A stretch of DNA of 17,564 nucleotides, taken from Ilumatobacteraceae bacterium (lineage in GTDB: Bacteria; Actinomycetota; Acidimicrobiia; Acidimicrobiales; Ilumatobacteraceae). The stretch lies in contig SKFX01000005.1 of NCBI GenBank assembly GCA_007117775.1, positions 1-17,564 of the forward strand. The letters run 5' to 3'. This document shows positions 7,198 to 14,783 of the stretch, piece by piece; within the stretch, counting starts at the first letter, position 1, and the number at the start of each line of letters is the position of its first letter. The notes beneath the pieces were generated by a model. It saw only the letters and a list, made by a program, of their open reading frames with translations. It was not told the origin of the DNA and searched no databases. Made by a program: the position numbers and the translations under genes.

Positions 7198-7203
7198 AGT
7201 ATA
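7198..7203 (-). promoter_or_regulatory. Candidate -10 box for the rimP-ribF operon
   Basis: The minus strand reads TATACT from 7203 to 7198, one base from the TATAAT consensus. A start point near 7190 would give a leader of about 85 bases containing the hairpin. No convincing -35 hexamer is visible at the right distance, which is common in actinobacteria. Confidence 0.5.
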
Positions 7204-7219
7204 TCGGTCGAAGCGATAT
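7201..7219. promoter_or_regulatory. Small inverted repeat between the divergent rimP and proS promoters
   Basis: ATATCG and CGATAT flank a 7-base spacer. The arms overlap both candidate -10 boxes, so this could be an operator or simply a by-product of two facing AT-rich boxes. A 6-bp inverted repeat alone is not statistically remarkable. The rest of the 121-base gap holds the leader hairpin and no gene. Confidence 0.3.
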
Positions 7220-7222
7220 CTT
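7217..7222 (+). promoter_or_regulatory. Candidate -10 box for proS (leaderless layout)
   Basis: TATCTT ends six bases before the GTG at 7229. That distance would place the transcription start at or next to the start codon, as in leaderless actinobacterial mRNAs, and would explain the absence of a Shine-Dalgarno. No clear -35 is seen. Confidence 0.45.
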
Positions 7223-7228
7223 GCCGGG

Positions 7229-9016
7229 GTGCTCCGGATGTCGACTCTGTTCCTCAGGACGCTGCGAGATGACCCCGCAGATGCCGAAGTGGCCTCTCAC
7301 CGCCTGCTGGTCCGGGCCGGATATATCCGCCGAGCCGCACCGGGTGGCTTCACCTGGCTGCCACTCGGATGGCTGGTCTACCGCAAGGTCGAGGAGATCA
7401 TCCGCGCCGAGATGAACCGCGCCGGGTTCCAAGAGGTCCACTTCCCCGCACTGTTGCCGCGCGAGCCCTATGAAGCGACCGGGCGCTGGACCGACTACGG
7501 CGACAATCTGTTCCGGCTGCGCGACCGCCGTGACAACGACATGCTGTTGGCCCCGACCCATGAGGAGATGTTCACCCTCTTGGTCAAGGACCTCTTCTCG
7601 TCCTATCGGGATCTGCCGCTGTCGATCTATCAGATCCAGACCAAGTACCGCGATGAGGCCCGACCGCGTGCCGGGCTGCTACGCGGTCGCGAATTCTCCA
7701 TGAAAGACTCCTACTCATTCGATGTGGACGACGCCGGCCTCGAGCAGTCCTATGAGCGCCACCGCAGCGCGTATATCGCCACATTCGACCGCCTTGCACT
7801 CCCCTATGTGATCGTGTCGGCGGTCTCAGGTGCCATGGGTGGGTCTGCCAGCGAGGAGTTCCTGGCCCCACTGCCCGCCGGTGAGGACACCTTCGTGCGC
7901 TGCACCGGGTGTGGGTACGCCGCCAATGTCGAAGCCGTCGAGGTCGCGGCCGCTGATGCCCAGTCCATCGAAGGACGTCCGGATGCCATCGTCGCCGACA
8001 CCCCTGATACCCCGACCATCGCCACCCTCGTCGAGCTGTTGAACTCCACCGACGCACTGTCGCGTGCCAGCCTCGGATGGGACGACCGGCCATGGACCGC
8101 CGCCGACACCCTCAAGAACGTGCTCGTCACCCTGCGATTCCCCGACGGACGCACCGAGGCACTCGCAGTCGGGATCCCCGGCGATCGTGAACTCGATCTG
8201 CGTCGCCTCGAGGCCCAACTGGCGCCCGCCGTGCCGGCACCGTTCAGCGATGAGGACTTCGAACGGCACCCCTCACTCGTCAAGGGCTATATCGGCCCCG
8301 GTGTGCTCGGGAGTTCCAACTCCTCACAGATCCGCTACCTCGTCGATCCCCGAGTCGTCGACGGATCGGCATGGGTGACCGGAGCCGATCAGGCCGGCCG
8401 TCACGTCATCGGTCTGCTGGCCGGACGCGATTTCTTGCCCGACGGCACCGTCGAGGCCGCCGAGATCACCAATGATGACCTCTGCGGCCGCTGTGGCGGT
8501 GCACTGCGGCTCGACCGCGGCATCGAGATCGGTCACATCTTCCAGTTGGGCCGCAAGTACTCCGAAGCGCTCGGCCTGACCGTGGCTGGCCCCGATGGTG
8601 AACCGGTGACGGTGACCATGGGTTCATACGGCATCGGAGTCTCGCGGGCGGTCGCCGCCATCGCCGAAACCCACCACGATGAACACGGACTGTGCTGGCC
8701 CGCCGCGGTCGCTCCGGCCGATGTGCACCTGATGATCGCCGGCAAAGAGGGCGGGCCCCAGCGCGCCATCGCCGAGGACCTCGCATCCCAGCTCGAGCAG
8801 GCTGGCATCTCGGTGCTCTTCGACGACCGTGCCGATGTCTCCGTCGGGGTGAAATTCGCCGATGCCGAACTGATCGGTATCCCGACTATCGCCGTCGTCG
8901 GCCGAGGCGCGGCTCAGAACCCTGGGATGATCGAGGTCAAGGACCGCCGCAGCGGTGAGCGACGCGATATCCCCCTCACCGAGGCGATCGCATCGCTGCG
9001 CCCAGCGGACCGTTGA
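7229..9016 (+). CDS. proS: Prolyl-tRNA synthetase (bacterial type, with editing insertion)
   Basis: ProRS charges tRNA-Pro and clears mischarged Ala-tRNA-Pro. The 595 residues show: the N-terminal MSTLFLRTLRDDPADAE; the motif 2 region QTKYRDEARPRAGLLRGREF (137-156); a CTGC pair (225-228); the inserted editing domain between roughly 240 and 400; a CGRC pair (419-422) before RGIEIGHIFQLG (430-441); motif 3 at MGSYGIGVSRA (464-474); and the anticodon-binding domain from about 493. Length and architecture fit the long bacterial class II form. The GTG at 7229 is preferred because of the -10 box six bases upstream; the ATG at 7238 would shorten it by three residues. It is divergent from rimP, a neighbourhood also found in mycobacteria. 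Confidence 0.97.
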   Translation: MLRMSTLFLRTLRDDPADAEVASHRLLVRAGYIRRAAPGGFTWLPLGWLVYRKVEEIIRAEMNRAGFQEVHFPALLPREPYEATGRWTDYGDNLFRLRDRRDNDMLLAPTHEEMFTLLVKDLFSSYRDLPLSIYQIQTKYRDEARPRAGLLRGREFSMKDSYSFDVDDAGLEQSYERHRSAYIATFDRLALPYVIVSAVSGAMGGSASEEFLAPLPAGEDTFVRCTGCGYAANVEAVEVAAADAQSIEGRPDAIVADTPDTPTIATLVELLNSTDALSRASLGWDDRPWTAADTLKNVLVTLRFPDGRTEALAVGIPGDRELDLRRLEAQLAPAVPAPFSDEDFERHPSLVKGYIGPGVLGSSNSSQIRYLVDPRVVDGSAWVTGADQAGRHVIGLLAGRDFLPDGTVEAAEITNDDLCGRCGGALRLDRGIEIGHIFQLGRKYSEALGLTVAGPDGEPVTVTMGSYGIGVSRAVAAIAETHHDEHGLCWPAAVAPADVHLMIAGKEGGPQRAIAEDLASQLEQAGISVLFDDRADVSVGVKFADAELIGIPTIAVVGRGAAQNPGMIEVKDRRSGERRDIPLTEAIASLRPADR

Positions 9017-9086
9017 TGCCAGACTGGGCCACGGAGACGGTGCGTGTCCCCATCCGCCCAGCACCGATCACGACTGAGATGAAACG

Positions 9087-11486
9087 ATGACCACTGCGGC
9101 GCTGCCGCCCGAACTCGATGGACTGAGCGCCGTCGAGGTGTCGTCCCGAACGGCGGAGGGCTCCACCAATGAGGCCCCGCGGGGCCCGTCGAGGACCCTC
9201 GGACAGATTCTGCGGGCCAATGTGTTCAATCCGGTCAATGCCATCATGCTGACCCTGTTCGCCGCGATCATGGTCGCCGGGTTCTGGCGAGACGGCTTGT
9301 TCGTCGGCGTGGTGCTGTCCAATACGGTCATCGGCATCGCCCAGGAACTCAAGGCCCGACGCGAACTGCGTCGACTCGAGATCCTCAATGCCCCCCGGGC
9401 ACGGGTGCGTCGCGATGGCATCACCACCGAGATCGACACCGAGGGAATCGTCATCGACGATGTCATCGAACTGCACGCCGGGGACCAGATCGTCGTCGAT
9501 GCCGAGATCCTCGCTGTGGTGGGCCTCGAAGTTGATGAGTCGCTGCTGACCGGAGAGTCCGACACCGTTCACAAAGCACCCGGCGACAAGGTCCTGTCCG
9601 GAAGTTTCGTGGTCGCCGGGACCGGATGGTGCCGTGCGACCCATATCGGCGGCTCGTCCTATGCCAACCAGTTGACCGAGCAGGCAACGACGTTCAAACT
9701 CGCCCGCAGCGAACTGCGCAGTGGTATCAACACCATCCTGCGCTGGTTGATCGTCATCATCCCTCCGGCCTGCCTGCTTCTGTTGTGGTCGTTGATTCGC
9801 ACCAGCGACCGCTGGCAAGAGGCCGTCCAGGGCACCGTTGCCGCAGCCGTTGCGATGGTCCCCGACGGCCTGGTCTTGCTCACGAGCCTCGCCTTCGTCG
9901 CCGGTGTCATCGCGCTCGCACGCCGTGAGGCGCTCGCCAAGGAGCTCGCGACGGTCGAGTTGCTGGCCCGCGTCGACACCCTGTGCTTGGACAAGACCGG
10001 GACGATCACCACCGGTGAGATCTCCTTCGCGGCCGTTGAGCCCCTCGGAGACCACCAGATGGACTGGGTTCAGGACGCGACCGCGGCAGCCGCACACAGC
10101 GATCCGAACCCGAATCCGACACTGTCAGCGATCACCTCATGCCTGATCCCCCCGGAGTCCTGGTCGGTGGCGGGCATCGAACCGTTCTCCTCGGCGCGCA
10201 AATGGGCCGGCACCAGCTTCACCAACGGCTGGACGATCTGGATCGGAGCCCCCGAGATCGTCTTCGACGATGGCGATACCGCGGCCCTCGAGATCGCTTC
10301 GACACAGGCCTCATCGGGCCGTCGGGTGCTCGGGGTGGCAGCGGCCGAGACACCTGATCCCTCGCACCTGGACCCTGCTCGCTCGGCGATCGGGCTCGTA
10401 CTGCTCGAGGACACCGTGCGCCCCGACGCACCTGAGATCCTTGGTTTCTTCAACGCTCAGGGAGTGGATCTGCGCGTCATCTCCGGTGACAACATCGCCA
10501 CGGTGGCAGCGGTCGCGGCGCGCGCCGGTGTGCTCGGGACCGACCGGGTCATCGATGCGCGCACACTGCCCGATGACCGCGATGAACTCGCTGCGGTGCT
10601 CCCAGAGGTCATGGAGAACACCGTCGTGTTCGGGCGAGTCACCCCGCATCAGAAACGCGCCATGGTCCATGCCCTGCAGCGCTCCGGCCGGACCGTCGCG
10701 ATGACCGGCGATGGCGTCAACGACGTCTTGGCGCTCAAGGATGCCGATATGGGCATCGCCATGGGATCGGGATCGCCGGCCAGCCGCTCAGCAGCGGATC
10801 TGGTCCTGCTCGACAATCGATTCGCAACGTTGCCGACCGTCCTGGCACAGGGTCGCAAAGTGATCAGCAATATCGAACGGGTGGCGAACCTGTTCGTCAC
10901 CAAGGCGGTGTATGCGGTGTTGATCACCGCCATCATCGGCCTGATGAGTGTGCCATTCCCACTGCTGCCACGGCAATTGACGCTCATCGGCACGTTCAGC
11001 ATCGGTGTGCCCGGGTTCTTTCTGGCGCTCGCTCCCAACGATGAACGCAGCCGATCGGGGTTCTTGAGCCGGGTGCTGAGGTTCTCTCTGCCCGCAGGTG
11101 TCGCGTCAGGTCTTGCGGCGCTCGGTGTCTATGCGGTCGCCACCGCGGACGCCTCGGTCTCCCTCGATGAGGCACGGACCGCCACCGCGATCACCCTGCT
11201 CGCAATGGGCCTCATCGTGCTGGTGCTCGTCAGTCGACCACTTCGCTGGTGGAAGGTGATCCTGGCAGCGATCATGACCATCTGCTACACCGCGGTGATC
11301 GTGGTGGGACCGCTGCGCGAGTTCTTCGAGATGACCCCACCGCCAGCGACCATGATCGCGCCGATGGTCGGCTTCATCGTGGTGTGCGGTGCGGCCGCGG
11401 TCATAGCCGGGATCACCGTCTTGGCACCCGGTCGGCGCCGGCTGTCAGCCGATGGTCCGGCCGCCGACAACGACGACGCCGACTGA
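9087..11486 (+). CDS. CtpE-like cation-transporting P-type ATPase
   Basis: This is a membrane ATPase of the P2-like branch that includes mycobacterial CtpE, which has been linked to calcium uptake. Over 799 residues the order is: M1-M2 (about 50-85); an A domain with TGES (155-158); M3-M4 (about 218-277) with the ion-site motif MVPDGL (257-262); DKTGT (302-306), where Asp302 is phosphorylated; a short N domain with a GAPE motif (387-390); TGDGVND (540-546); and six C-terminal membrane segments from about 600. The PRQLTLIGTFSIGVPGFFLA stretch in M6 is typical of the CtpE/Exp7-like group as I know it. The M4 motif has Asp where P2 calcium pumps have Glu. It follows proS by 70 bases with no clear terminator and only a weak ribosome site, so co-transcription is possible. 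The ion is not determined by sequence. Confidence 0.88.
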   Translation: MTTAALPPELDGLSAVEVSSRTAEGSTNEAPRGPSRTLGQILRANVFNPVNAIMLTLFAAIMVAGFWRDGLFVGVVLSNTVIGIAQELKARRELRRLEILNAPRARVRRDGITTEIDTEGIVIDDVIELHAGDQIVVDAEILAVVGLEVDESLLTGESDTVHKAPGDKVLSGSFVVAGTGWCRATHIGGSSYANQLTEQATTFKLARSELRSGINTILRWLIVIIPPACLLLLWSLIRTSDRWQEAVQGTVAAAVAMVPDGLVLLTSLAFVAGVIALARREALAKELATVELLARVDTLCLDKTGTITTGEISFAAVEPLGDHQMDWVQDATAAAAHSDPNPNPTLSAITSCLIPPESWSVAGIEPFSSARKWAGTSFTNGWTIWIGAPEIVFDDGDTAALEIASTQASSGRRVLGVAAAETPDPSHLDPARSAIGLVLLEDTVRPDAPEILGFFNAQGVDLRVISGDNIATVAAVAARAGVLGTDRVIDARTLPDDRDELAAVLPEVMENTVVFGRVTPHQKRAMVHALQRSGRTVAMTGDGVNDVLALKDADMGIAMGSGSPASRSAADLVLLDNRFATLPTVLAQGRKVISNIERVANLFVTKAVYAVLITAIIGLMSVPFPLLPRQLTLIGTFSIGVPGFFLALAPNDERSRSGFLSRVLRFSLPAGVASGLAALGVYAVATADASVSLDEARTATAITLLAMGLIVLVLVSRPLRWWKVILAAIMTICYTAVIVVGPLREFFEMTPPPATMIAPMVGFIVVCGAAAVIAGITVLAPGRRRLSADGPAADNDDAD

Positions 11487-11510
11487 TCCGAGTCGATGCA
11501 TTCGGGTCAG
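11483..11510 (+). terminator. Stem-loop between convergent genes, candidate terminator
   Basis: CTGATCCGA (11483-11491) can pair with TCGGGTCAG (11502-11510) in RNA: a 9-bp stem with one G-U pair and a 10-base loop. It includes the stop codon of the P-type ATPase and fills the 26-base gap before the convergent MaoC gene. The U tract is missing, so it is a weak or non-canonical terminator at best. Read from the other strand the G-U becomes a mismatch, so it suits the plus strand better. Confidence 0.4.
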
Positions 11511-11512
11511 GT

Positions 11513-12349
11513 TCATCGATACCGCAGCAGTCCCTGATCGATCACGACCCGATCGCCGACCGCAGTCGCGAAGACCGCCTCATGGTCAGCGGTGTGCCAG
11601 ATCGACACCGACAGCGCTTCGCCGGGCAGCACCGGAGCAGCGAAGCGTCCCTCGAGATGGGCGATACGCCCCGGATCGGATCCACAGACCGTATGCAACA
11701 GCGCCCGGCCGGTGAATCCGAAGGTGCACAGACCGTGCAGGATCGGTCGGTCGAATCCGCCGAGTGCTGCGAAGGATGGATCCGAGTGCAAGGGGTTTCG
11801 GTCCCCCGAGAGTCGGTACACCAGTGCCTGGTCCGGCGATGTCTGATAGGTGACCAACTCATCGGCCGGACGATCCGGGGGCACATGGCGCGGCCCCGAT
11901 GAACCGCGGTCACCGCCCCAGCCGCCGGCGCCACGAATGAACGCCGACGATGTGGTGGTGTAGAGCGGGTCACCGTTCACTGTCGCCTCGGTCTCGGTCA
12001 CGACCACCGCTGCCGTGCCCTTGTCGTGCATGGCCACGATCCGCGACACCACCGATGCGGTGGCGGCCACAGGCAGTTCACGATGGAGCGTGACCGACTG
12101 CTGGCCGTGGACCAGCAGCGCCGGGTCGAAAGTGCCGATGGCCGCGAACAGTGACGCACCGCCACCACCGAGCACCACCGGGAATGTCGGCAGTACCCGC
12201 TGAGGGACCCCGGCGGTGTTCTCGGTGGTGAACGCCAATTCATCCACCCCCGCACCGACACCGACCGCATACAGCAGCGCCCTGGTCGAGTCCCAGGAGA
12301 CCTCGGCTGGCTCCGATTCGGTTCCGACGGCGTCAGGATTGAGCGCCAT
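11513..12349 (-). CDS. MaoC family double-hotdog (R)-enoyl-CoA hydratase
   Basis: The family adds water to trans-2-enoyl-CoA to give (3R)-hydroxyacyl-CoA. The 278-residue protein has the two-hotdog layout of eukaryotic-type hydratase 2. The N-terminal half (to about 140) is the degenerate hotdog that accommodates the acyl chain. The C-terminal half carries the hydratase 2 motif YRLSGDRNPLHSDP (178-191), with catalytic Asp183 and His188, followed by GGFDRPILHGLCTFGF. A glycine-rich linker (GAGGWGGDRGSSGP) joins the halves. The ATG at 12349 has a GAGGGG-type ribosome site upstream. It lies 43 bases downstream of an SDR gene on the same strand and probably shares its transcript. Substrate range is not predictable; long-chain, steroid side-chain or branched CoA esters are possible. 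Confidence 0.9.
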   Translation of the reverse strand: MALNPDAVGTESEPAEVSWDSTRALLYAVGVGAGVDELAFTTENTAGVPQRVLPTFPVVLGGGGASLFAAIGTFDPALLVHGQQSVTLHRELPVAATASVVSRIVAMHDKGTAAVVVTETEATVNGDPLYTTTSSAFIRGAGGWGGDRGSSGPRHVPPDRPADELVTYQTSPDQALVYRLSGDRNPLHSDPSFAALGGFDRPILHGLCTFGFTGRALLHTVCGSDPGRIAHLEGRFAAPVLPGEALSVSIWHTADHEAVFATAVGDRVVIDQGLLRYR

Positions 12350-12392
12350 GATGTGCCCCTCTCAGTTCCGGTTCAGTTCACAGTTGACTCGA

Positions 12393-13307
12393 TCAGCGAT
12401 TCTGGGGAGGCGATCCCGGGGAACCATCCATCCCTGAATTCGGCCGAGCCTCGGCGAGCAGGCCATCGATGATCGAACCGAGCGATTCGGGGTCCTCGAC
12501 CGGAGCCACCGACGGGCCGCGCATCCAGCCCTCGGCCACCGCCAGCACATGACCCGATGCCTCGAAGACGCGACCGGTGACATGGGCTGATTCCTCTGAT
12601 GCCAGCCAGGTGACGATCGGCGCGATCCAGTGAGGCGAATACGCAGCGCGTTGCTCCTCATCTCCCGACCCCATCCCGAGGCCCTCGGTCATCCGGGTCA
12701 ACGCCGCAGGTGCGACCGCGTTCACCGTGACCCCATAGCGCTCCACCTCGAGCGCCGCGATGGTGGTGAAGGCCGCGATCCCGGCCTTGGCAGCCCCGTA
12801 GTTCGTCTGGCCCGGGTTGCCGTAGATCCCCGATACCGAGGTGGTGTTGATGATGCGGCCGCTGACCGCCGCACCGGCCTTGGAGCGTTCACGCCAGTAG
12901 GCGACCGCCCAACGGGCTGGGGCGAAGGTGCCCTTGAGATGCACCTTGATGACCGCGTCCCACTCCTCTTCGGTCATGTTCGCCAGCACCCGGTCGCGCA
13001 GGATGCCAGCGTTGTTGACCACCGCGTGCAGATCACCGAAGGTCTCGATCGCCGCGTTGATCATCCGCTGTGCACCCTCCCAGTCCGACACATCCTCGGC
13101 GTTCGCGATCGCCTCACCGCCGAACCCGCGGATCTCAGCCACCACTTGCTCAGCGGGGCTGAGATCGCTCCCGGATCCGTCCACAGCTCCCCCGAGATCG
13201 TTGACGACAACTTTGGCCCCATGTCGGGCGAGGCTGATGGCGTGTTCGCGCCCGATTCCCCGGCCGGCCCCAGTCACGATCGCCACCCTCGATGTGCACA
13301 GTCCCAT
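12393..13307 (-). CDS. SDR family dehydrogenase, similar to the (3R)-hydroxyacyl-CoA dehydrogenase domain of MFE-2
   Basis: This is a classical short-chain dehydrogenase of 304 residues. It shows the TGAGRGIG nucleotide motif (12-19), Asp37 at the end of the second strand (favouring NAD over NADP), NNAG (98-101), and the catalytic Ser157, Tyr170 and Lys174 in YGAAK. The VVVNDLGGAVDGSG segment (33-46) and the AD-rich insertion before VVAEIR resemble the dehydrogenase domain of peroxisomal multifunctional enzyme type 2. About 40 C-terminal residues after the SDR core (WMRGPSVAPVEDPESLG onward) are an extension also common in that group. The ATG at 13307 is preferred to the upstream in-frame ATG at 13319 because GGGAGAG precedes it. 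It is the first gene of a pair with the MaoC hydratase, consistent with consecutive beta-oxidation steps. Confidence 0.87.
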   Translation of the reverse strand: MGLCTSRVAIVTGAGRGIGREHAISLARHGAKVVVNDLGGAVDGSGSDLSPAEQVVAEIRGFGGEAIANAEDVSDWEGAQRMINAAIETFGDLHAVVNNAGILRDRVLANMTEEEWDAVIKVHLKGTFAPARWAVAYWRERSKAGAAVSGRIINTTSVSGIYGNPGQTNYGAAKAGIAAFTTIAALEVERYGVTVNAVAPAALTRMTEGLGMGSGDEEQRAAYSPHWIAPIVTWLASEESAHVTGRVFEASGHVLAVAEGWMRGPSVAPVEDPESLGSIIDGLLAEARPNSGMDGSPGSPPQNR

Positions 13308-13498
13308 GATCTCTCCCATCGTCTGATTCCCAGATAGCCGACGACGCCGGCCACCCGGTCGCACCGTGTTGCTCACCCCACCTGTCACAGCCGGCTGACC
13401 ACGGCGATCGACCTCATCAGATGCTAGGTCGCACGACTCACCGGTAGTCGAAGCGCACGAGCAGGCGCTCGGTGCCGATGCAGCCCTAGCCTGTCGCC
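13308..13498. other. Divergent intergenic region between the SDR and GGR genes
   Basis: These 191 bases hold no convincing gene. They contain a perfect 10-bp palindrome CAGCCGGCTG (13388-13397), also flanked by GTCA/TGAC, and a TAGCAT (minus strand, 13422-13427) that could be a -10 box for the SDR operon. The right end carries the candidate promoter of the flavoprotein gene. All of these assignments except that promoter are weak. Confidence 0.4.
13487..13492 (+). promoter_or_regulatory. Candidate -10 box, leaderless start of the GGR-family gene
   Basis: TAGCCT ends six bases before the ATG at 13499, the same spacing as TATCTT to the proS GTG. No Shine-Dalgarno is present. Both facts fit a transcript starting at the A of the ATG. 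A -35 hexamer is not recognisable. Confidence 0.45.
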
Positions 13499-14761
13499 AT
13501 GAATCATGGTGCCACCCCTCCCCCGGGCGCGACCGAGTCCTGGGACGTGGTCGTCGTCGGCGCCGGTCCCGCAGGTATCGCCGCCGCGATCATGAGCCAA
13601 CAGGCCGGCCGCTCGGTCCTCGTCATCGACAAAGCCCGCTTCCCGCGCGATAAGTGCTGCGGTGACGGCTTGACCACGCTGGCGGTGCGCGAGCTCGAGT
13701 TGCTCGGATTCACGCCCGATCACCTCAGCGATTGGAAGACCGTGGACGGGGCATGGATCCGTTCACCGTCGGGGCGCGAGGTCCATGTTCCCCTCGAGGG
13801 TCCGGGGATCTACGCGGCGGTCGCGCCGCGACTCGAATTCGACCACGCCCTGGTGCAACTGGCCCAGACCCGCAGTATCGAGATCCGCGAAGGACATCGG
13901 GTGGTGGGCCCCATCGACGATGATGCCGACGAGGTTTCGATCGGAGTCAACGGCCCGACCGGAGACCAACGGATCCGGGCGCGCTATGTGATCGCCGCCG
14001 ATGGAATGTGGAGTCCGATCCGCACAGAACTGGGCCTCACCCCACCGGGATACCGGGGCGAATGGCACGCGTTCCGCCAGTATGTGTCCGGTGTCGAGGG
14101 ATCCGCTGCTGAGCGCCTGCACGTCTGGTTCGAAGCCGACCTGCTCCCCGGCTATGCATGGTCGTTCCCACTGCCGGGTGGTCGAGCCAACCTCGGCTTC
14201 GGGATCCGACGCGATGCCGGTCTATCGACCGGGGAGATGGGCCAACTCTGGCGCGATCTCGTCACTCGACCCCATATCGTCGAGGCGCTCGGACCCCACG
14301 CCACCCTCGAGGGTCGCCATATGGCGTGGCCGATCCCCGCACGGATCGACTCGGTGGTCCTCGGCCGGGGCCGTGTGCTGTTCGTCGGTGATGCCGCAGC
14401 CGCCACCGATGTGCTGACCGGCGAGGGAATCGGCCAGGCACTGCTGACCGGCCGGTTGGCCGCCGAGTCGATCGTCACCGCCGGTGCTACCAATCCCGCC
14501 CTCGCACAGCGCATCTATCGGCGCTCGGTCAGACACCACCTCGAGGCCGATCACAAGATGTCTGCACTCCTCGGCCGGATCCTGTCCTCGCCACGCGGGG
14601 CGCGCGGCGCGATCCGACTCATCGAGGCCAGCGGACACTGGGGTCGTCGAAACTTCGCCCGTTGGATGTTCGAGGACGAACCGCGCGCTGTGGTCCTCAC
14701 CCCATCGAGGTGGCACCGGGAGTTCTTGGCCCGGCCGGGAGCATTCCGAATGGTGAGTTGA
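13499..14761 (+). CDS. Geranylgeranyl reductase family FAD-dependent oxidoreductase (MenJ-like)
   Basis: This is a flavoprotein of the geranylgeranyl reductase family, whose members saturate isoprenoid double bonds in chlorophyll, archaeal lipids or menaquinone side chains. The 420 residues show the FAD dinucleotide motif VVVGAGPAGIAAA (18-30), FPRDKCCGDGLT (48-59) matching the conserved Cys-Gly-(Gly/Asp)-Gly region, GYAWSFPLPGGRANLGFG (218-235), and the second FAD contact FVGDAAAATDVLTGEGIG (295-312). The FPRDK-x-CGDGL-T pattern is close to mycobacterial MenJ, so menaquinone partial saturation is the favoured guess; other polyprenyl substrates cannot be excluded. No membrane segment is evident; such enzymes are usually membrane-associated. 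It stands alone, divergent from the SDR operon and convergent with the inositol dehydrogenase gene, with a probable leaderless start. Confidence 0.85.
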   Translation: MNHGATPPPGATESWDVVVVGAGPAGIAAAIMSQQAGRSVLVIDKARFPRDKCCGDGLTTLAVRELELLGFTPDHLSDWKTVDGAWIRSPSGREVHVPLEGPGIYAAVAPRLEFDHALVQLAQTRSIEIREGHRVVGPIDDDADEVSIGVNGPTGDQRIRARYVIAADGMWSPIRTELGLTPPGYRGEWHAFRQYVSGVEGSAAERLHVWFEADLLPGYAWSFPLPGGRANLGFGIRRDAGLSTGEMGQLWRDLVTRPHIVEALGPHATLEGRHMAWPIPARIDSVVLGRGRVLFVGDAAAATDVLTGEGIGQALLTGRLAAESIVTAGATNPALAQRIYRRSVRHHLEADHKMSALLGRILSSPRGARGAIRLIEASGHWGRRNFARWMFEDEPRAVVLTPSRWHREFLARPGAFRMVS

Positions 14762-14762
14762 A

Positions 14763-14776
14763 ACCGCCGACGCGGT
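14763..14776. other. Short hairpin in the convergent gap
   Basis: ACCGC-CGAC-GCGGT forms a 5-bp stem with a 4-base loop in the 22-base space between two convergent genes. It has no U tract on either side. It could contribute to termination in either direction but is too short to call. Confidence 0.25.
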
Positions 14777-14783
14777 AGCCCGA

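Noticed and set aside
9038..9066. CGGTGC/GCACCG inverted repeat after proS as a terminator
   Set aside because: Only six base pairs with a 17-base loop and no T tract; too weak to call.
8976..10097. 373-codon minus-strand frame opposite the proS/ATPase junction
   Set aside because: It runs antisense through a clear P-type ATPase and has no recognisable domain.
13388..13397. CAGCCGGCTG palindrome as an operator for the SDR or GGR gene
   Set aside because: A 10-base GC-rich palindrome is expected many times by chance in this window; kept only as a note in the intergenic entry.
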